A DNA stretch of 64,000 bases from Persicaria tinctoria (Eukaryota; Streptophyta; Magnoliopsida; Caryophyllales; Polygonaceae), in the NCBI GenBank assembly GCA_037127255.1, contig JBANSL010000009.1, forward strand, positions 1,980,001 to 2,044,000. Reading direction: 5' to 3'. The position numbers and the translations under genes are program-made. The notes under the pieces are model-generated. The model had not been told where the DNA came from. It did no database searches and saw only the letters and a list, made by a program, of their open reading frames with translations. Shown here piece after piece: positions 22,722 through 33,753 of this stretch. Within the stretch, counting starts at the first letter, position 1, and each line of letters opens with the position of its first letter.

Positions 22722-22733
22722 TGGTATCAGATG
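22722..22733 (+). other. Primer-binding site (tRNA-Met type)
   Basis: TGGTATCAGATG, two bases after the left LTR, matches the start of the tRNA-Met complement at 10 of 12 bases and sets the plus orientation of the element. Confidence 0.8.
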
Positions 22734-22899
22734 TCAGTACATCGACAGGTAGTCGTCTATATCCGATTTAATTGTTAATTTTGTTTCAATTTCAGTAATT
22801 CAATCATCCAAAAACCCAAAAATCACAAAAAAAAAAACACACAAACCCTAATTCTTCCACCACCACCTTCGGCCGCCACCACTGTCGCCGCTCCACCAC

Positions 22900-24228
22900 T
22901 GATAGGCTAAAACATACACCCACAAGTGTATGGGGTTCAGTTGTAGTATATCGAGTGTCGAATCACAGGGACTACGTGATATCGATTGTAATTTCAAACT
23001 GATTAAACTAAGCCAATATAATAATGGACAAATATTTATAAGGATGGAGAAAGTAACCAACTAATAATAAAATAACTATACAAAAAGGTGGTATTCAACA
23101 CAATAGATACGAGGCAAATCTAGGATAAAGGATCACCACAACAATTATCTAGTAGATTAATAACGATATTCGTGCCACATTGCCTGAGTTTGTTGAATGT
23201 AGCTATCTAAGGTACTTACTAATCTCCTTTCGGTCTCATAGTAATTGTGCCTAAATTGGTTAACCATCTCCTTTCGGTCTCAAGTAACCAATTCAAACCC
23301 TTTAAGCTCTTAGAACCTAGATCTCAATTGCATCAATATTCGCTTTCGCGCTCAATCAAATACAATCTCTACCTAGAGTTTCTACGATAGCTATTAATCC
23401 ACAAGGAATTCTATAAAGCTTTCACAATAATAAAATTCCAGGTTCAATCCTAAGGTTCTGATAGTAAGTTATCGCCTTTCGGCCTCAAACCCTTATCTAA
23501 TTGCCCTATTAGTCTTATCTCCTTTCGGTCTCAAATTCTAACAGGACTCTAATCAATCATAGAATCAATTAGATTAAGCACATTAGGATTGAATCTAACA
23601 AGTTCTCAAACAAACGAATATCAATATCAACACTACCAAATAATCGTTGGGATCACCCAAACCCTAGAAGGGAGAAATCAACCAAAGATAATATAACAAA
23701 CGATGAAATAAATTATAGACAGAAATAGATCAAAATTTAAGATAATATGCAAACCGAAATCTCCATCCTCGATCCAGAGTATAATCCTGAAAACAAGAAG
23801 AAAACCTAAACTAAAACCCTATGGCCGAAGCACTAGTGCGGCCAAACTCCCAAGTCCGAACTCCCTAAACTCCTCTAAACGTGAGTATATATATGAAAAT
23901 TTAATTAAATTACAATTTCAACCCAACAATTTAAAGAATTAAAATCTAACCCAACACTCAATTATAATTTCAACCCGTAAAATCCCAATTTGGCAATTTC
24001 CGCACATTAGCTTCCAAGCTCCGATCCAGCCTTTCTCGCTGCTCTGTATTGACTCTCGAATTTCCACAATATTAGCCTCAAAATGCCTGAAATAAATAAA
24101 AAGTAGGTGTAGACTCCGAAAATGCAAAATAAAATAAATAAACTACAAAATATGATAAATATGCATGAAAATGGTCTAAACTAATATGCAAATGCAACCC
24201 TAAAATATGACAAAAATAGATGTTATCA
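22900..24228. mobile_element. Solo LTR (1,329 bp) nested in the non-autonomous element
   Basis: Starts TGATA and ends TATCA, with the perfect 5-bp target duplication ACCAC on both sides (22895-22899 and 24229-24233). There is no internal domain and no coding potential. It contains several copies of a CTTTCGGTCTCA-like phrase (about 23,226-23,532). The simplest reading is LTR-LTR recombination of a longer retrotransposon; orientation is not determined. Confidence 0.85.
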
Positions 24229-24708
24229 ACCACCACCTCTGACGACCACCATCCACCACCACCCGACCATCGACAGCCCTCCAGCCACCAGCACCAGCAC
24301 CCGCAGCCACCACCCCCATCACTACACAAGTTTTTCGCAAACCCTAACCAACCGCCACCACACTACCGCCTCTCCACCACCACTTCCGACAACCACCGCC
24401 ACCCTCCGACCACCACTAGCCTTTGACAACCTCAGTACGAGCACCACCGAACCACCCAACTAGCCATGAACCACTGGCAACGAACAGCACGTACAGCGAA
24501 CGACGCACGACAGCGAAAAACGCAGATGCGCGTTGCACGCCCGCGCACCTCCTGTGCACGCCCGCGCGCCCCTGTGCACGCCCGTGTGCTCTTGTGCACG
24601 CTCGCGCACTTGCTCTTTGTAGCGCCCGTCTCTCCGGCCCTCGTGCGCTCGACAGCTTCTTTTGCCCGACTTTGCTTCCGTTCGGGTATTGCTTTTGGTA
24701 TACTAACC

Positions 24709-25215
24709 ATGTCGCAGGCTATCCGAAAGCTTCTGATTGATGATATGTGTCGTCTTACTTACAAACTTCAGTGGCAAGTGCAACAACTCATTGACCAACA
24801 CAACTCTTGTTTCAATGACTCCGCCATCGAGGCACCATTGGTAGATTATGAGACCCTTACTCCCGTATATGATGTCTATGATGATGATCTTGAGTATGGT
24901 GTTGCTTTTGATGTTGTTCCGGAGGATCGAGACGTTGTTGACGAGCTTTTTGAGGAGCTTGTTAAGGATGTTCCCTTGGCTGCGCTACATATGAGTTCCA
25001 TTCCTGTTGTGGAACACTTTGAGGTAATGCCTCCAAGTTTTTCTCATGATAGTCCTCATTGTTCTCCGTCGGTGTTTCCATTTTTACACGAGTCGAGGAC
25101 GACTCGAATTCAAGAAAGGGAGAATGATACAATCCGGGAAACATCAAATTGGCCAACAACAAAGCAGCTGAGATTTATTCAAGGATTTGAAGTGATGAAG
25201 ATTAATGATCCATGA
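24709..25215 (+). CDS. Unrecognised acidic ORF running into the right LTR
   Basis: The frame is open from about 24,466. The ATG at 24709 gives 168 residues (MSQAIRKLLIDDM...), very acidic in the middle (DVYDDDLEY; EDRDVVDELFEELVKD), and reads through the purine tract to stop inside the LTR. No domain is recognised. Upstream of 24,700 the translation is Arg/Ala-rich low complexity. It may be a chance frame or the residue of a gypsy polyprotein end; the phrase HESRTTRIQERENDT resembles translations across gypsy polypurine tracts. Confidence 0.3.
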   Translation: MSQAIRKLLIDDMCRLTYKLQWQVQQLIDQHNSCFNDSAIEAPLVDYETLTPVYDVYDDDLEYGVAFDVVPEDRDVVDELFEELVKDVPLAALHMSSIPVVEHFEVMPPSFSHDSPHCSPSVFPFLHESRTTRIQERENDTIRETSNWPTTKQLRFIQGFEVMKINDP

Positions 25216-25673
25216 TTGTATTATATTTTTATTGTTTAGTTAACTTTAGTCTATCCTATTATTTAATAAGTCTGAATATTTAATAAGTAGTAGTTTTTAT
25301 ATTATTGAATAATATTATATTATGGATGGGCTTTAGGAATTTGTTAGAAAAGTCCATTAGGGTTTTTTAAGCTATTAGGCTTTTATGTGTTGCTATTTAA
25401 GTACTTTATGATTAATGAAAAAGAGGAGATCCTGAATTTTAGAAAAAAGAGCGTTTCATTAAAAACCCTAGAGAGTGAGAAGCTTTCAACCGTCCGAGAG
25501 ATTCGAACACTAAGGACCGTGAGAAGCGGCGCTGAGGATCTGTTCTTGTCGTGAGATTCGACAAGGATCGATACTCGTGGTTCCAAAGGTGTTCGTGAGA
25601 TTCGGGCGTTTCCGGGATCGAATTCGACTACCTATCGAAAGATCGGGCACCCTTAGGTGTGAGATTCGCATCA
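25125..25673 (+). repeat. Right LTR of the non-autonomous element
   Basis: 549 bp, partner of 22171-22719, ending GCATCA followed by target duplication GATAT at 25674-25678. Confidence 0.92.
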
Positions 25674-26247
25674 GATATATATTGACAATCGTTTTTTAAA
25701 TATGGTTAATAATCCTGAAGATATGATTGACCGTATCTTCATTGATTCTCTCCCCGATTATAGGTTTAATCCTGTCAAAATTAACGTGCAATCTGTCACT
25801 ATAATCATTTTTCCTGTCATTTGGAACAAATAACCCTATCATCTTGGGCAGACCTTTAATTTCTAGTTATGGTATGAATAAAATCGTATATTTATTCTCT
25901 TTCCTATCATAGACCCCATCCTGTCATTATTAGATATCTGGTTTGTCATCAAAAACATATATCCTGTCAACAACAAATATATCCTTGTCAATAATTGATT
26001 CTCTTAATAAGGCAATGATTTTCATCCGGCTTGGGTTATTATTCTTAAATTTCCGAGAAAAATATATTAAAAATATTATTTTAATATATATATATATATT
26101 TATATTTTTTAATCTTCTTTTAATACATAATACTCCTTTTAATGATTTTTATATTTAAATTTAAAGGTAAAATCAGTCATTATTTTTTAGGACAAATAGC
26201 CTATTTTTTAGCACATATCACCCACCTATTCTATTTTTGCTATTATC
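25674..26247. other. Right-hand subterminal part of the MULE
   Basis: AT-rich, with several CCTGTCA motifs (near 25,776, 25,832, 25,919 and 25,961) like those at 22,095 and 22,140 left of the LTR element. Repeated subterminal motifs could be transposase-binding sites, but that is inference. No gene seen. Confidence 0.4.
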
Positions 26248-26305
26248 AGAAAACGGGTATACTTTTGCAAACCGAACACCGATTTGGTGTATTTCTGCAA
26301 ATCGG
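26248..26305 (-). repeat. Right terminal inverted repeat candidate of the MULE
   Basis: The reverse complement contains GAAATACACC and CGGTTTGCAAAAGTATACCC, pairing with the left end at 12,795-12,860. Followed by CAAATAAGAAA, similar to the sequence before the left end. Confidence 0.42.
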
Positions 26306-26316
26306 CAAATAAGAAA

Positions 26317-26824
26317 AGAGTATATAAATACCTACAAATTAATTCATTTGTCCTTATGATTTGTTGTCTTACTTGCTTGTAGCTTGATTTGGATTTCATA
26401 CATGAAGGCAATCAAGCCCGTACAGATGGAATCTCAATAGTACTATTTGTTCGTTGCTCAATTTGAAAATAGATGAATCGATTGCTTTTTTTTTTTAGCC
26501 ATAATCAGTTTGAGATAAGCTAACAAAAAAAGCTATAATCCCTCAACATTTAGATTATTCTAAGCTGATCTTCTCCATGAAACGTGTGGGTAGATTCATA
26601 CTTGATCACTCACACTGCTGAGAGATTTTATACCTCAAAAAAAATTGTACATAGTCAAGATAATAATAAGTGTCCATCCATAAGGTATAAACTAATTTAA
26701 AAACATATTATTTTATTTGTAAAGTAAAAAAGGGTTTATGAAAGCATATCAGATGCTCTAAAGAAAAATATGCAGGGAGCGCAATTAGAGCTAGAAGATC
26801 ATTATCAAGTTCATGTACTTTCTT
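26317..26824. other. Intergenic AT-rich sequence
   Basis: No coding exon, repeat array or element terminus recognised between the MULE end and the LINE relic. Confidence 0.4.
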
Positions 26825-27864
26825 TTTTTGAGATCGAGCTCCTCGAGGTCATTCCATTTCATTTAGAATTTGTGTAATGATAGTGTCTCAAAGTAACTCA
26901 AGACTAAAGAACAATGAAGAATCCATGACACTAAGAGAAGCTATGCTATAAGCTAACTCTATTCCCTTCCTGTCTAACATGAGTAAGCCCTTTGCATCCT
27001 CCATGACAGCTCGGATGATGAGGCCCAATGATTCCCTGTCGACAACCTAGATACAAGGGAGAAGCAATTCGTCATGAAATACACATGTTGCAAGCCTCTT
27101 TCTTTTGCAAACCTCACAACCCATCTAATGGGTTCCGCCTCTGCAATCTCCTCATCGTTTGTGACCTGAATCGATTTCTGTCCTGCTGCCTAAAAACTCC
27201 CATCATCCGCCCTTTGAACAAATCCAATGGACGCCCTTCCTTTGTTCGAAACTCCCGCGCCATAGTTAAACTTTGTAATCCCCTGCAATGGTTTCGCCCA
27301 CCTTTTTCCTCTTGTCTCCTCAACGGGCCTATTACACGCTCTCGTGTGATCTATATACTTTCTGAAATCCATCACCATTGTTAATGCCATTCTAACTACC
27401 TCGGCGGGTTGTAAAACGGATCCCTCAAAAATTCGTTCATTCCTAGCTTGCCAAATTTGCCATAGAATCACTACCCAGCATTGCCTATCCTCGATCGAAG
27501 CTGAGGTGAAGGTCGACATAAAGGCCTCCAGAACCGAAGTTGCTACTTTCCAGTGCCTAGCCATCGTTGGCACTTCGCTCCATGCTTTCTTCGCCAATCT
27601 ACATTCGTACAAAGCATGGAAAGCGGTCTTCTGTCTCCCGCATAGATCACATAAATCTTCCTTTAAAACCTTTTGTTTCATGAGATTTGACTTGCAGAGT
27701 ATAGCATCTCCCACTGCTCTCCACACTAGGGATTTCGCCTTTGGAATGATGTTCAATTTCCACATAGCTTTCCAGGCTCTCTCCCTATCCGATCCCTCTG
27801 CTTGTCCAATACCACCCTCTTCTTGGAACCTTCTCTCAATCAACATATGGTAGGCTCCTCTCAC
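26825..27864 (-). pseudogene. 5'-truncated LINE (L1-type): zf-RVT and RNase H remnant
   Basis: Read leftward from 27864, an open stretch of 224 residues gives the reverse-transcriptase zinc-binding (zf-RVT) domain, WKLNIIPKAKSLVWRAVGDA and LCDLCGRQKTAFHALYEC, then a tryptophan-rich helix region. It continues into the start of an RNase H domain (FNYGAGVSNKGRASIGFVQR), where a TAG at 27190-27192 closes the frame; RNase H-like sequence continues beyond it (EIAEAEPIRWVVRFAKERG). An oligo-A-like run on the minus strand (T-run at 26,820-26,830) may be its 3' end. RT and endonuclease are missing, as in typical 5'-truncated LINE copies. No clear target duplication was found. Confidence 0.8.
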
Positions 27865-28388
27865 GGTTTGAAAGTCAATGTTACATTATAATAATAATAT
27901 CACAAGCAAGAAGCTTACTGCATTATCTACTGCATATCCTCACGGTTTAAAAGTGTATTCTTTTGAGTGTCATATTTGGTACATATAGTGCTCTTGTAGC
28001 TCAAGCAGTTATGCAGGGGCCGGGCTGCTACTCGGCTCCATTAAGCCCTTGGCTGTCTGCAAATAACATGAGAAAGAAGTTAACTTGCAAGCTCTAACAC
28101 GTGGGGGACAGAAGCAATCATCTATGAATACTGTTCAACTGCCATTGCATAACTCAGCAAAGATCCTTAAGCTAAATAGCGGTAGGCTTTATGACATTAT
28201 AATATCCAGCTAGATTTATGTAAGTCAGTGTAACACCAGAATTCAGTATTTTTAGTGATAGAGAAAAGATGATTTAGAGATTAATACATAAGAATTCTAA
28301 GCAAACAAAGGGACTACACAACACCTAGCCAGAGTTTGTTGTAGAGCAATAAAAGTTTGACACACCATTTCACCTATACAAGAAAATG
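27865..28388. other. Intergenic sequence left of the large LTR element
   Basis: Contains CTCACGGTTTRAAAGT twice (27,858 and 27,936) and a possible short terminal exon at 28009-28056, listed separately. The last bases form the target site AAGAC (28389-28393). Confidence 0.4.
28009..28056 (-). other. Putative short terminal coding exon (unassigned)
   Basis: The minus strand shows a good acceptor (TTATTTGCAG) followed by 15 codons, TAKGLMEPSSSPAPA, and a stop. No gene is recognised and no partner exon was linked across the large insertion to the right. It could be chance or the end of a relic host gene. Confidence 0.2.
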
Positions 28389-28393
28389 AAGAC

Positions 28394-31300
28394 TGTAACG
28401 GCCCAGAATTATAATTTCTGGGTTACGTTTCAAGGGATAAAACCCCTTGTTCGGATCTTGCAATCCAGGTACGGGTCGAGGTTTCAAACTCATTTTAAGA
28501 TTTATAGAAAGAGGGATTTCGAACCCTAAAACCTCGAAGGGCCGTTGGGTACCCTTAACCTGTCCTAAGGCTATGTCGCGGAAACCATTTCAACGGAAGT
28601 AAAGCGGAAGTAAGGTACAGATACAAGTGCCACGACGGAGCCGGGTCAAAACGGAGTCAAAAGTATAAATCCGAAACAATATAATCAGAGTCTGGTGAAG
28701 TCTATAACTCCAGCGCTCACTCTCCGCCGACAAAATGACCCGCGCAATAAGCAAACAACACCGATAGGATGAACATAAATAATTCCTAAAAAAATTGATT
28801 TGGAGCGGGATCAGATCGATGCCCACTTAACTCTGCATCCCAACCATAAGCACACATATACGCTATACCTAATAAAGATGCTCTAATGCAGTACGAAATT
28901 CAAACACACTAGCATGCTCCTAGTTCATAATAATGTGCAGAAATACTGTAAAGGGCCCAAGACAATGCCAAGTGGCATATCCCTCTCCTACCTCCACCCC
29001 TTCCGACAGGCGGAGACTGGCCAGCTCGTGAATGCATTCATTCATAATAGGGCGGCACGCATGCCTAACCCGCTCCACAATAAAGCCCGCAGGCGTATCT
29101 TAATATAAGGAAGTACTCGATTGACTCAGGGTACCCGATGAGGCTGGGCTACCCTATGACCCTAGCAAAGACTCTAGGACTATCACAGATAACGGCCGTT
29201 CTGTTTACATACACATAGAGAAATAGAATGCTCAACGATCGATGCAACCTAGCATGGTACTACATGGCATGCTAATCATGAATGCAAACACCTAGTATAT
29301 CATGCACTTAAAGCAGGGAATAGCTCTATTCAATCTGAGTAAGCTCCGAAGAGACTTACCTGAAAATGCAGAACAGCAAGATAACACAAGCAAGGGCCCA
29401 ATGCAAGTCCAAATCAATCCAACAGCAATACACACCTATCATCAAGTCATTTCCGTAAGCTACCGGACCAACATTCCTACTCACGAAACCCAAGTTCTCA
29501 ACACACTCAAAACCAACCAATAGTAAAACCGTTTTCCAAAACCTTTCCGATACGATCAACATCGAACAAAATCATTCTTCTAGTCAAACCCATTGATAAA
29601 ATCGTACAAACCGCATTTCCAAAGTTCCTTCTCCAAACCAACATCATCAAACCAAGACAGAGAATCCTGACATTTAATCCTTAAAATCAATCTCTCAAAA
29701 TCATATTATAGAAATAATCCCGACATTTTATTCTCAAAACCTTGACTTTAATATTTCAAGTAATTTAAGGCAATGATAAACGATTCCAAAATAAATCCAT
29801 TTTCACAACCCTTATACATAAGTCAAAATCAACAAATCATTTTACAAATTCCAAAATCGCATAAAATACATCACATAATATTACTTTTAAATAATTTATA
29901 ATATATAATAATTTCAGAACTTTATTTCTATAAATCAGAATTTTCATAATAATAATAATAAGTAAATACTCACATAATATTACTAGCATGCTCCTAGTTC
30001 ATAATAATGTGCAGAAATACTGTAAAGGGCCCAAGACAATGCCAAGTGGCATATCCCTCTCCTACCTCCACCCCTTCCGACAGGCGGAGACTGGCCAGCT
30101 CGTGAATGCATTCATTCATAATAGGGCGGCACGCATGCCTAACCCGCTCCACAATAAAGCCCGCAGGCGTATCTTAATATAAGGAAGTACTCGATTGACT
30201 CAGGGTACCCGATGAGGCTGGGCTACCCTATGACCCTAGCAAAGACTCTAGGACTATCACAGATAACGGCCGTTCTGTTTACATACACATAGAGAAATAG
30301 AATGCTCAACGATCGATGCAACCTAGCATGGTACTACATGGCATGCTGATCATGAATGCAAACACCTAGTATATCATGCACTTAAAGCAGGGAATAGCTC
30401 TATTCAATCTGAGTAAGCTCCGAAGAGACTTACCTGAAAATGCAGAACAGCAAGATAACACAAGCAAGGGCCCAATGCAAGTCCAAATCAATCCAACAGC
30501 AATACACACCTATCATCAAGTCATTTCCGTAAGCTACCGGACCAACATTCCTACTCACGAAACCCAAGTTCTCAACACACTCAAAACCAACCAATAGTAA
30601 AACCGTTTTCCAAAACCTTTCCGATACGATCAACATCGAACAAAATCATTCTTCTAGTCAAACCCATTGATAAAATCGTACAAACCGCATTTCCAAAGTT
30701 CCTTCTCCAAACCAACATCATCAAACCAAGACAGAGAATCCTGACATTTAATCCTTAAAATCAATCTCTCAAAATCATATTATAGAAATAATCCCGACAT
30801 TTTATTCTCAAAACCTTGACTTTAATATTTCAAGTAATTTAAGGCAATGATAAACGATTCCAAAATAAATCCATTTTCACAACCCTTATACATAAGTCAA
30901 AATCAACAAATCATTTTACAAATTCCAAAATCGCATAAAATACATCACATAATATTACTTTTAAATAATTTATAATATATAATAATTTCAGAACTTTATT
31001 TCTATAAATCAGAATTTTCATAATAATAATAATAAGTAAATACTCACATAATATTACTAGCATGCTCCTAGTTCATAATAATGTGCAGAAATACTGTAAA
31101 GGGCCCAAGACAATGCCAAGTGGCATATCCCTCTCCTACCTCCACCCCTTCCGACAGGCGGAGACTGGCCAGCTCGTGAATGCATTCATTCATAATAGGG
31201 CGGCACGCATGCCTAACCCGCTCCACAATAAAGCCCGCAGGCGTATCTTAATATAAGGAAGTACTCGATTGACTCAGGGTACCCGATGAGGCTGGGCTAC

Positions 31301-33753
31301 CCTATGACCCTAGCAAAGACTCTAGGACTATCACAGATAACGGCCGTTCTGTTTACATACACATAGAGAAATAGAATGCTCAACGATCGATGCAACCTAG
31401 CATGGTACTACATGGCATGCTGATCATGAATGCAAACACCTAGTATATCATGCACTTAAAGCAGGGAATAGCTCTATTCAATCTGAGTAAGCTCCGAAGA
31501 GACTTACCTGAAAATGCAGAACAGCAAGATAACACAAGCAAGGGCCCAATGCAAGTCCAAATCAATCCAACAGCAATACACACCTATCATCAAGTCATTT
31601 CCGTAAGCTACCGGACCAACATTCCTACTCACGAAACCCAAGTTCTCAACACACTCAAAACCAACCAATAGTAAAACCGTTTTCCAAAACCTTTCCGATA
31701 CGATCAACATCGAACAAAATCATTCTTCTAGTCAAACCCATTGATAAAATCGTACAAACCGCATTTCCAAAGTTCCTTCTCCAAACCAACATCATCAAAC
31801 CAAGATAGAGAATCCTGACATTTAATCCTTAAAATCAATCTCTCAAAATCATATTATAGAAATAATCCCGACATTTTATTCTCAAAACCTTGACTTTAAT
31901 ATTTCAAGTAATTTAAGGCAATGATAAACGATTCCAAAATAAATCCATTTTCACAACCCTTATACATAAGTCAAAATCAACAAATCATTTTACAAATTCC
32001 AAAATCGCATAAAATACATCACATAATATTACTTTTAAATAATTTATAATATATAATAATTTCAGAACTTTATTTCTATAAATCAGAATTTTCATAATAA
32101 TAATAATAAGTAAATACTCTCGTATAACATAACATATATATTATTTTCTCACATGTTACAACTAAGACCATGAAATGGGAGAAACAATCCAACAGGCCCA
32201 AACCCAGTTCTCATAACCCGAAAGGCCCAAGCCCAACCCGGACAGCCCAACACCCAAGTCTGATTTAATGAACCGGTGGAATTAAGCCAGATCGGCCGGT
32301 TCATGAAAAGGAAAAGAAAAACCCGGTTCGACTGAACCCTCCTTCCCCAAATCAAACAGGCGGTGTTCACTGACGGAAAAGAGACGGGAGAAGGAAGAAG
32401 GATTCCAGGCGAGCCGGAGCTCCGTTCGACCCGAACCTTGCCCAATCCGATTGAACCCCGATTCCGACCACTACCCACACAATAGAAAGGAAGCGAGAGC
32501 AATAGAGAGGGAAGGAGAAGAGGATTACCGATCGGCCAAGGTGGCTCCGGCGGGGGTCTGCGACGGCTTCAAAGGCGAGGTAAAAGCTTGCTCTGAGTCT
32601 TAGAACGACGGGGGAAAGGAATTAGAAGAGAATTTTATGCAGATTCGAGCCGAACAAGAGGAATCGGAGTTCTCACCTCTCGGATTCAAACAGGGAAGGA
32701 AGAGATGGCGAGGCGCCGGCGCTGGCTCCGTCTCGTCGGGGACTTTTCAGGCGAATTCCTTGGCTCGTCGGCGTCGGGAAAGAGTGGGAGAAGGTGCTGC
32801 TGCTACTGCCGTGGAGAAGCGACGATGGATGGAGGCTCGGAGGCTGCCGAATCGAGGACAAGGGAGAAGCTGGTGTCGAGGAGGTGGTGGCCGACGCTGC
32901 TGCGCTCGGCTTTCTCAGGAGGAAGAAGATAGAGGCGACAGTGGGGCTTGGGATCTCTGTTACTGCCTCTGTTGCTCGATGAGAAGCAAGGCAGGCGGGG
33001 TGAATGGCTTGCGGCGACGACAAGGGCAGGAAGATGATGACGTCCGAGCGTGGTGGGTTCCTGGTGGTTAACAGAGGACGAAATGAGGGAAGAAGGAGGG
33101 TGGACATCTGGGTGTTCTGCAGAAATGAAAAGAGGAGTGAAATGTTTCCACAGATGGGTTTTTGGTGAGGTTTGATGCGAGAGAGCAGAGGGAGGATTGA
33201 ATGGAATTGTCTCTTTGTGGTTGAATGAAGAGGGATTGCAGGGGAGAGTGAGTTTTACGGTGAAAGGGCACAAAGCAACAAAAATGCAGGCTGTACAATG
33301 TAAGGAGAAATTGCAGGAGAGAGGGTGGGCATCTCGTGAGGTCAGAGAGAGAGAGAGGTGAAAGGAGAGAGAAAAAGAAAAAAAGAAGAAAATGAAATAG
33401 GAATGACCCTCACAATAGAATTCAAAATAGCGGAATTAGACTTAAAACTCGCTCGCTCGACCTTATCCCGACGCGTTTAAAATACTTCTTAATTTTCCAA
33501 ATCCGAATTTAATATAAGACTCCAAATATTATTTTCAAATTTTCGGTATATAAAAGCATAGTATAACGCAATTTAAATTTCCAGTTAAATAATGCCGGAA
33601 CTCGTTTTAAGGATTTAAATTTCGATTTAGGAAATTAAGGACGAGTTTTTCTTGAAATATCCGAATTTTTATTTTATTTTATCTTTTTTTTTTTTACTTA
33701 AATCCATTTATATTATTTATTGAAATTTATTATTTAAAATCCGGGCCTTTACA
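28394..33753 (-). repeat. 3' LTR (left copy, 5,360 bp, internally triplicated)
   Basis: In plus orientation it starts TGTAACGGCCC and ends GGCCTTTACA. It matches the right LTR closely but contains two extra copies of a 1,074-bp segment. Length bookkeeping is consistent: it exceeds the right copy by about 1,566 bp, close to two extra units minus the MITE in the right copy. Paired 144-residue open frames on both strands (about 32,640-33,110) recur in the right LTR; they look like GC-rich LTR sequence, not genes. Confidence 0.92.
28911..32119. repeat. Tandem triplication of a ~1,074-bp LTR segment
   Basis: Copies begin at 28911, 29985 and 31059 (AGCATGCTCCTAGTTC) and are nearly identical; one difference is A/G at the CATGCTRATCATG site. 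The right LTR has a single copy (from 39891). The two internal junctions carry about ten extra bases (ACATAATATT) that also occur within the unit (near 29,875). Confidence 0.93.

Larger units (their letters stand above)
22171..25673 (+). mobile_element. Non-autonomous LTR retrotransposon (TRIM/LARD-like) inside the MULE
   Basis: Two direct 549-bp LTRs (22171-22719 and 25125-25673), both TGATAC...GCATCA, are flanked by the perfect 5-bp duplication GATAT (22166-22170, 25674-25678). A primer site TGGTATCAGATG follows the left LTR and a purine tract AAGAAAGGGAGAA precedes the right LTR. The internal region is 2.4 kb, of which 1.33 kb is a nested solo LTR, and has no gag, integrase or RT. The sequence just before the right LTR resembles the 3' end of plant gypsy elements, suggesting a deletion derivative of that class, mobilised in trans. 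Confidence 0.92.
12795..26305. mobile_element. Candidate large Mutator-like element (MULE) with Ulp1 gene
   Basis: The left end (about 12,795-12,860) and the inverted right end (about 26,305-26,248) share a degenerate terminal sequence centred on GGTTTGCAAAA next to an AAATAC motif. Outside them are near-identical A-rich direct repeats, CAAATAAAAAA (12784-12794) and CAAATAAGAAA (26306-26316), compatible with the 9-bp duplication typical of Mutator. Between them lie a DUF1985/Ulp1-type gene (plus) and a MuDR transposase relic (minus), the gene pair known from Ulp1-carrying plant MULEs. A 3.5-kb LTR element inserted within the span inflates its length. The ends are divergent and A-rich, so the boundaries are tentative; the internal genes are firmer than the termini. 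Confidence 0.5.

Noticed and set aside
28914..31710. Three identical sets of 64-, 73- and 68-residue frames
   Set aside because: Products of the tandem triplication of an LTR segment, also present once in the right LTR; not a gene family.
28911..32119. CRISPR-like array
   Set aside because: Three adjacent ~1-kb copies without spacers, in plant DNA; tandem duplication, not CRISPR.
32637..33298. 144-residue frames on both strands, repeated at 41,469-42,211
   Set aside because: They lie in both LTRs of a non-coding element, are Arg/Ser/Gly-rich in either direction, and match no family; GC-rich LTR sequence explains them.
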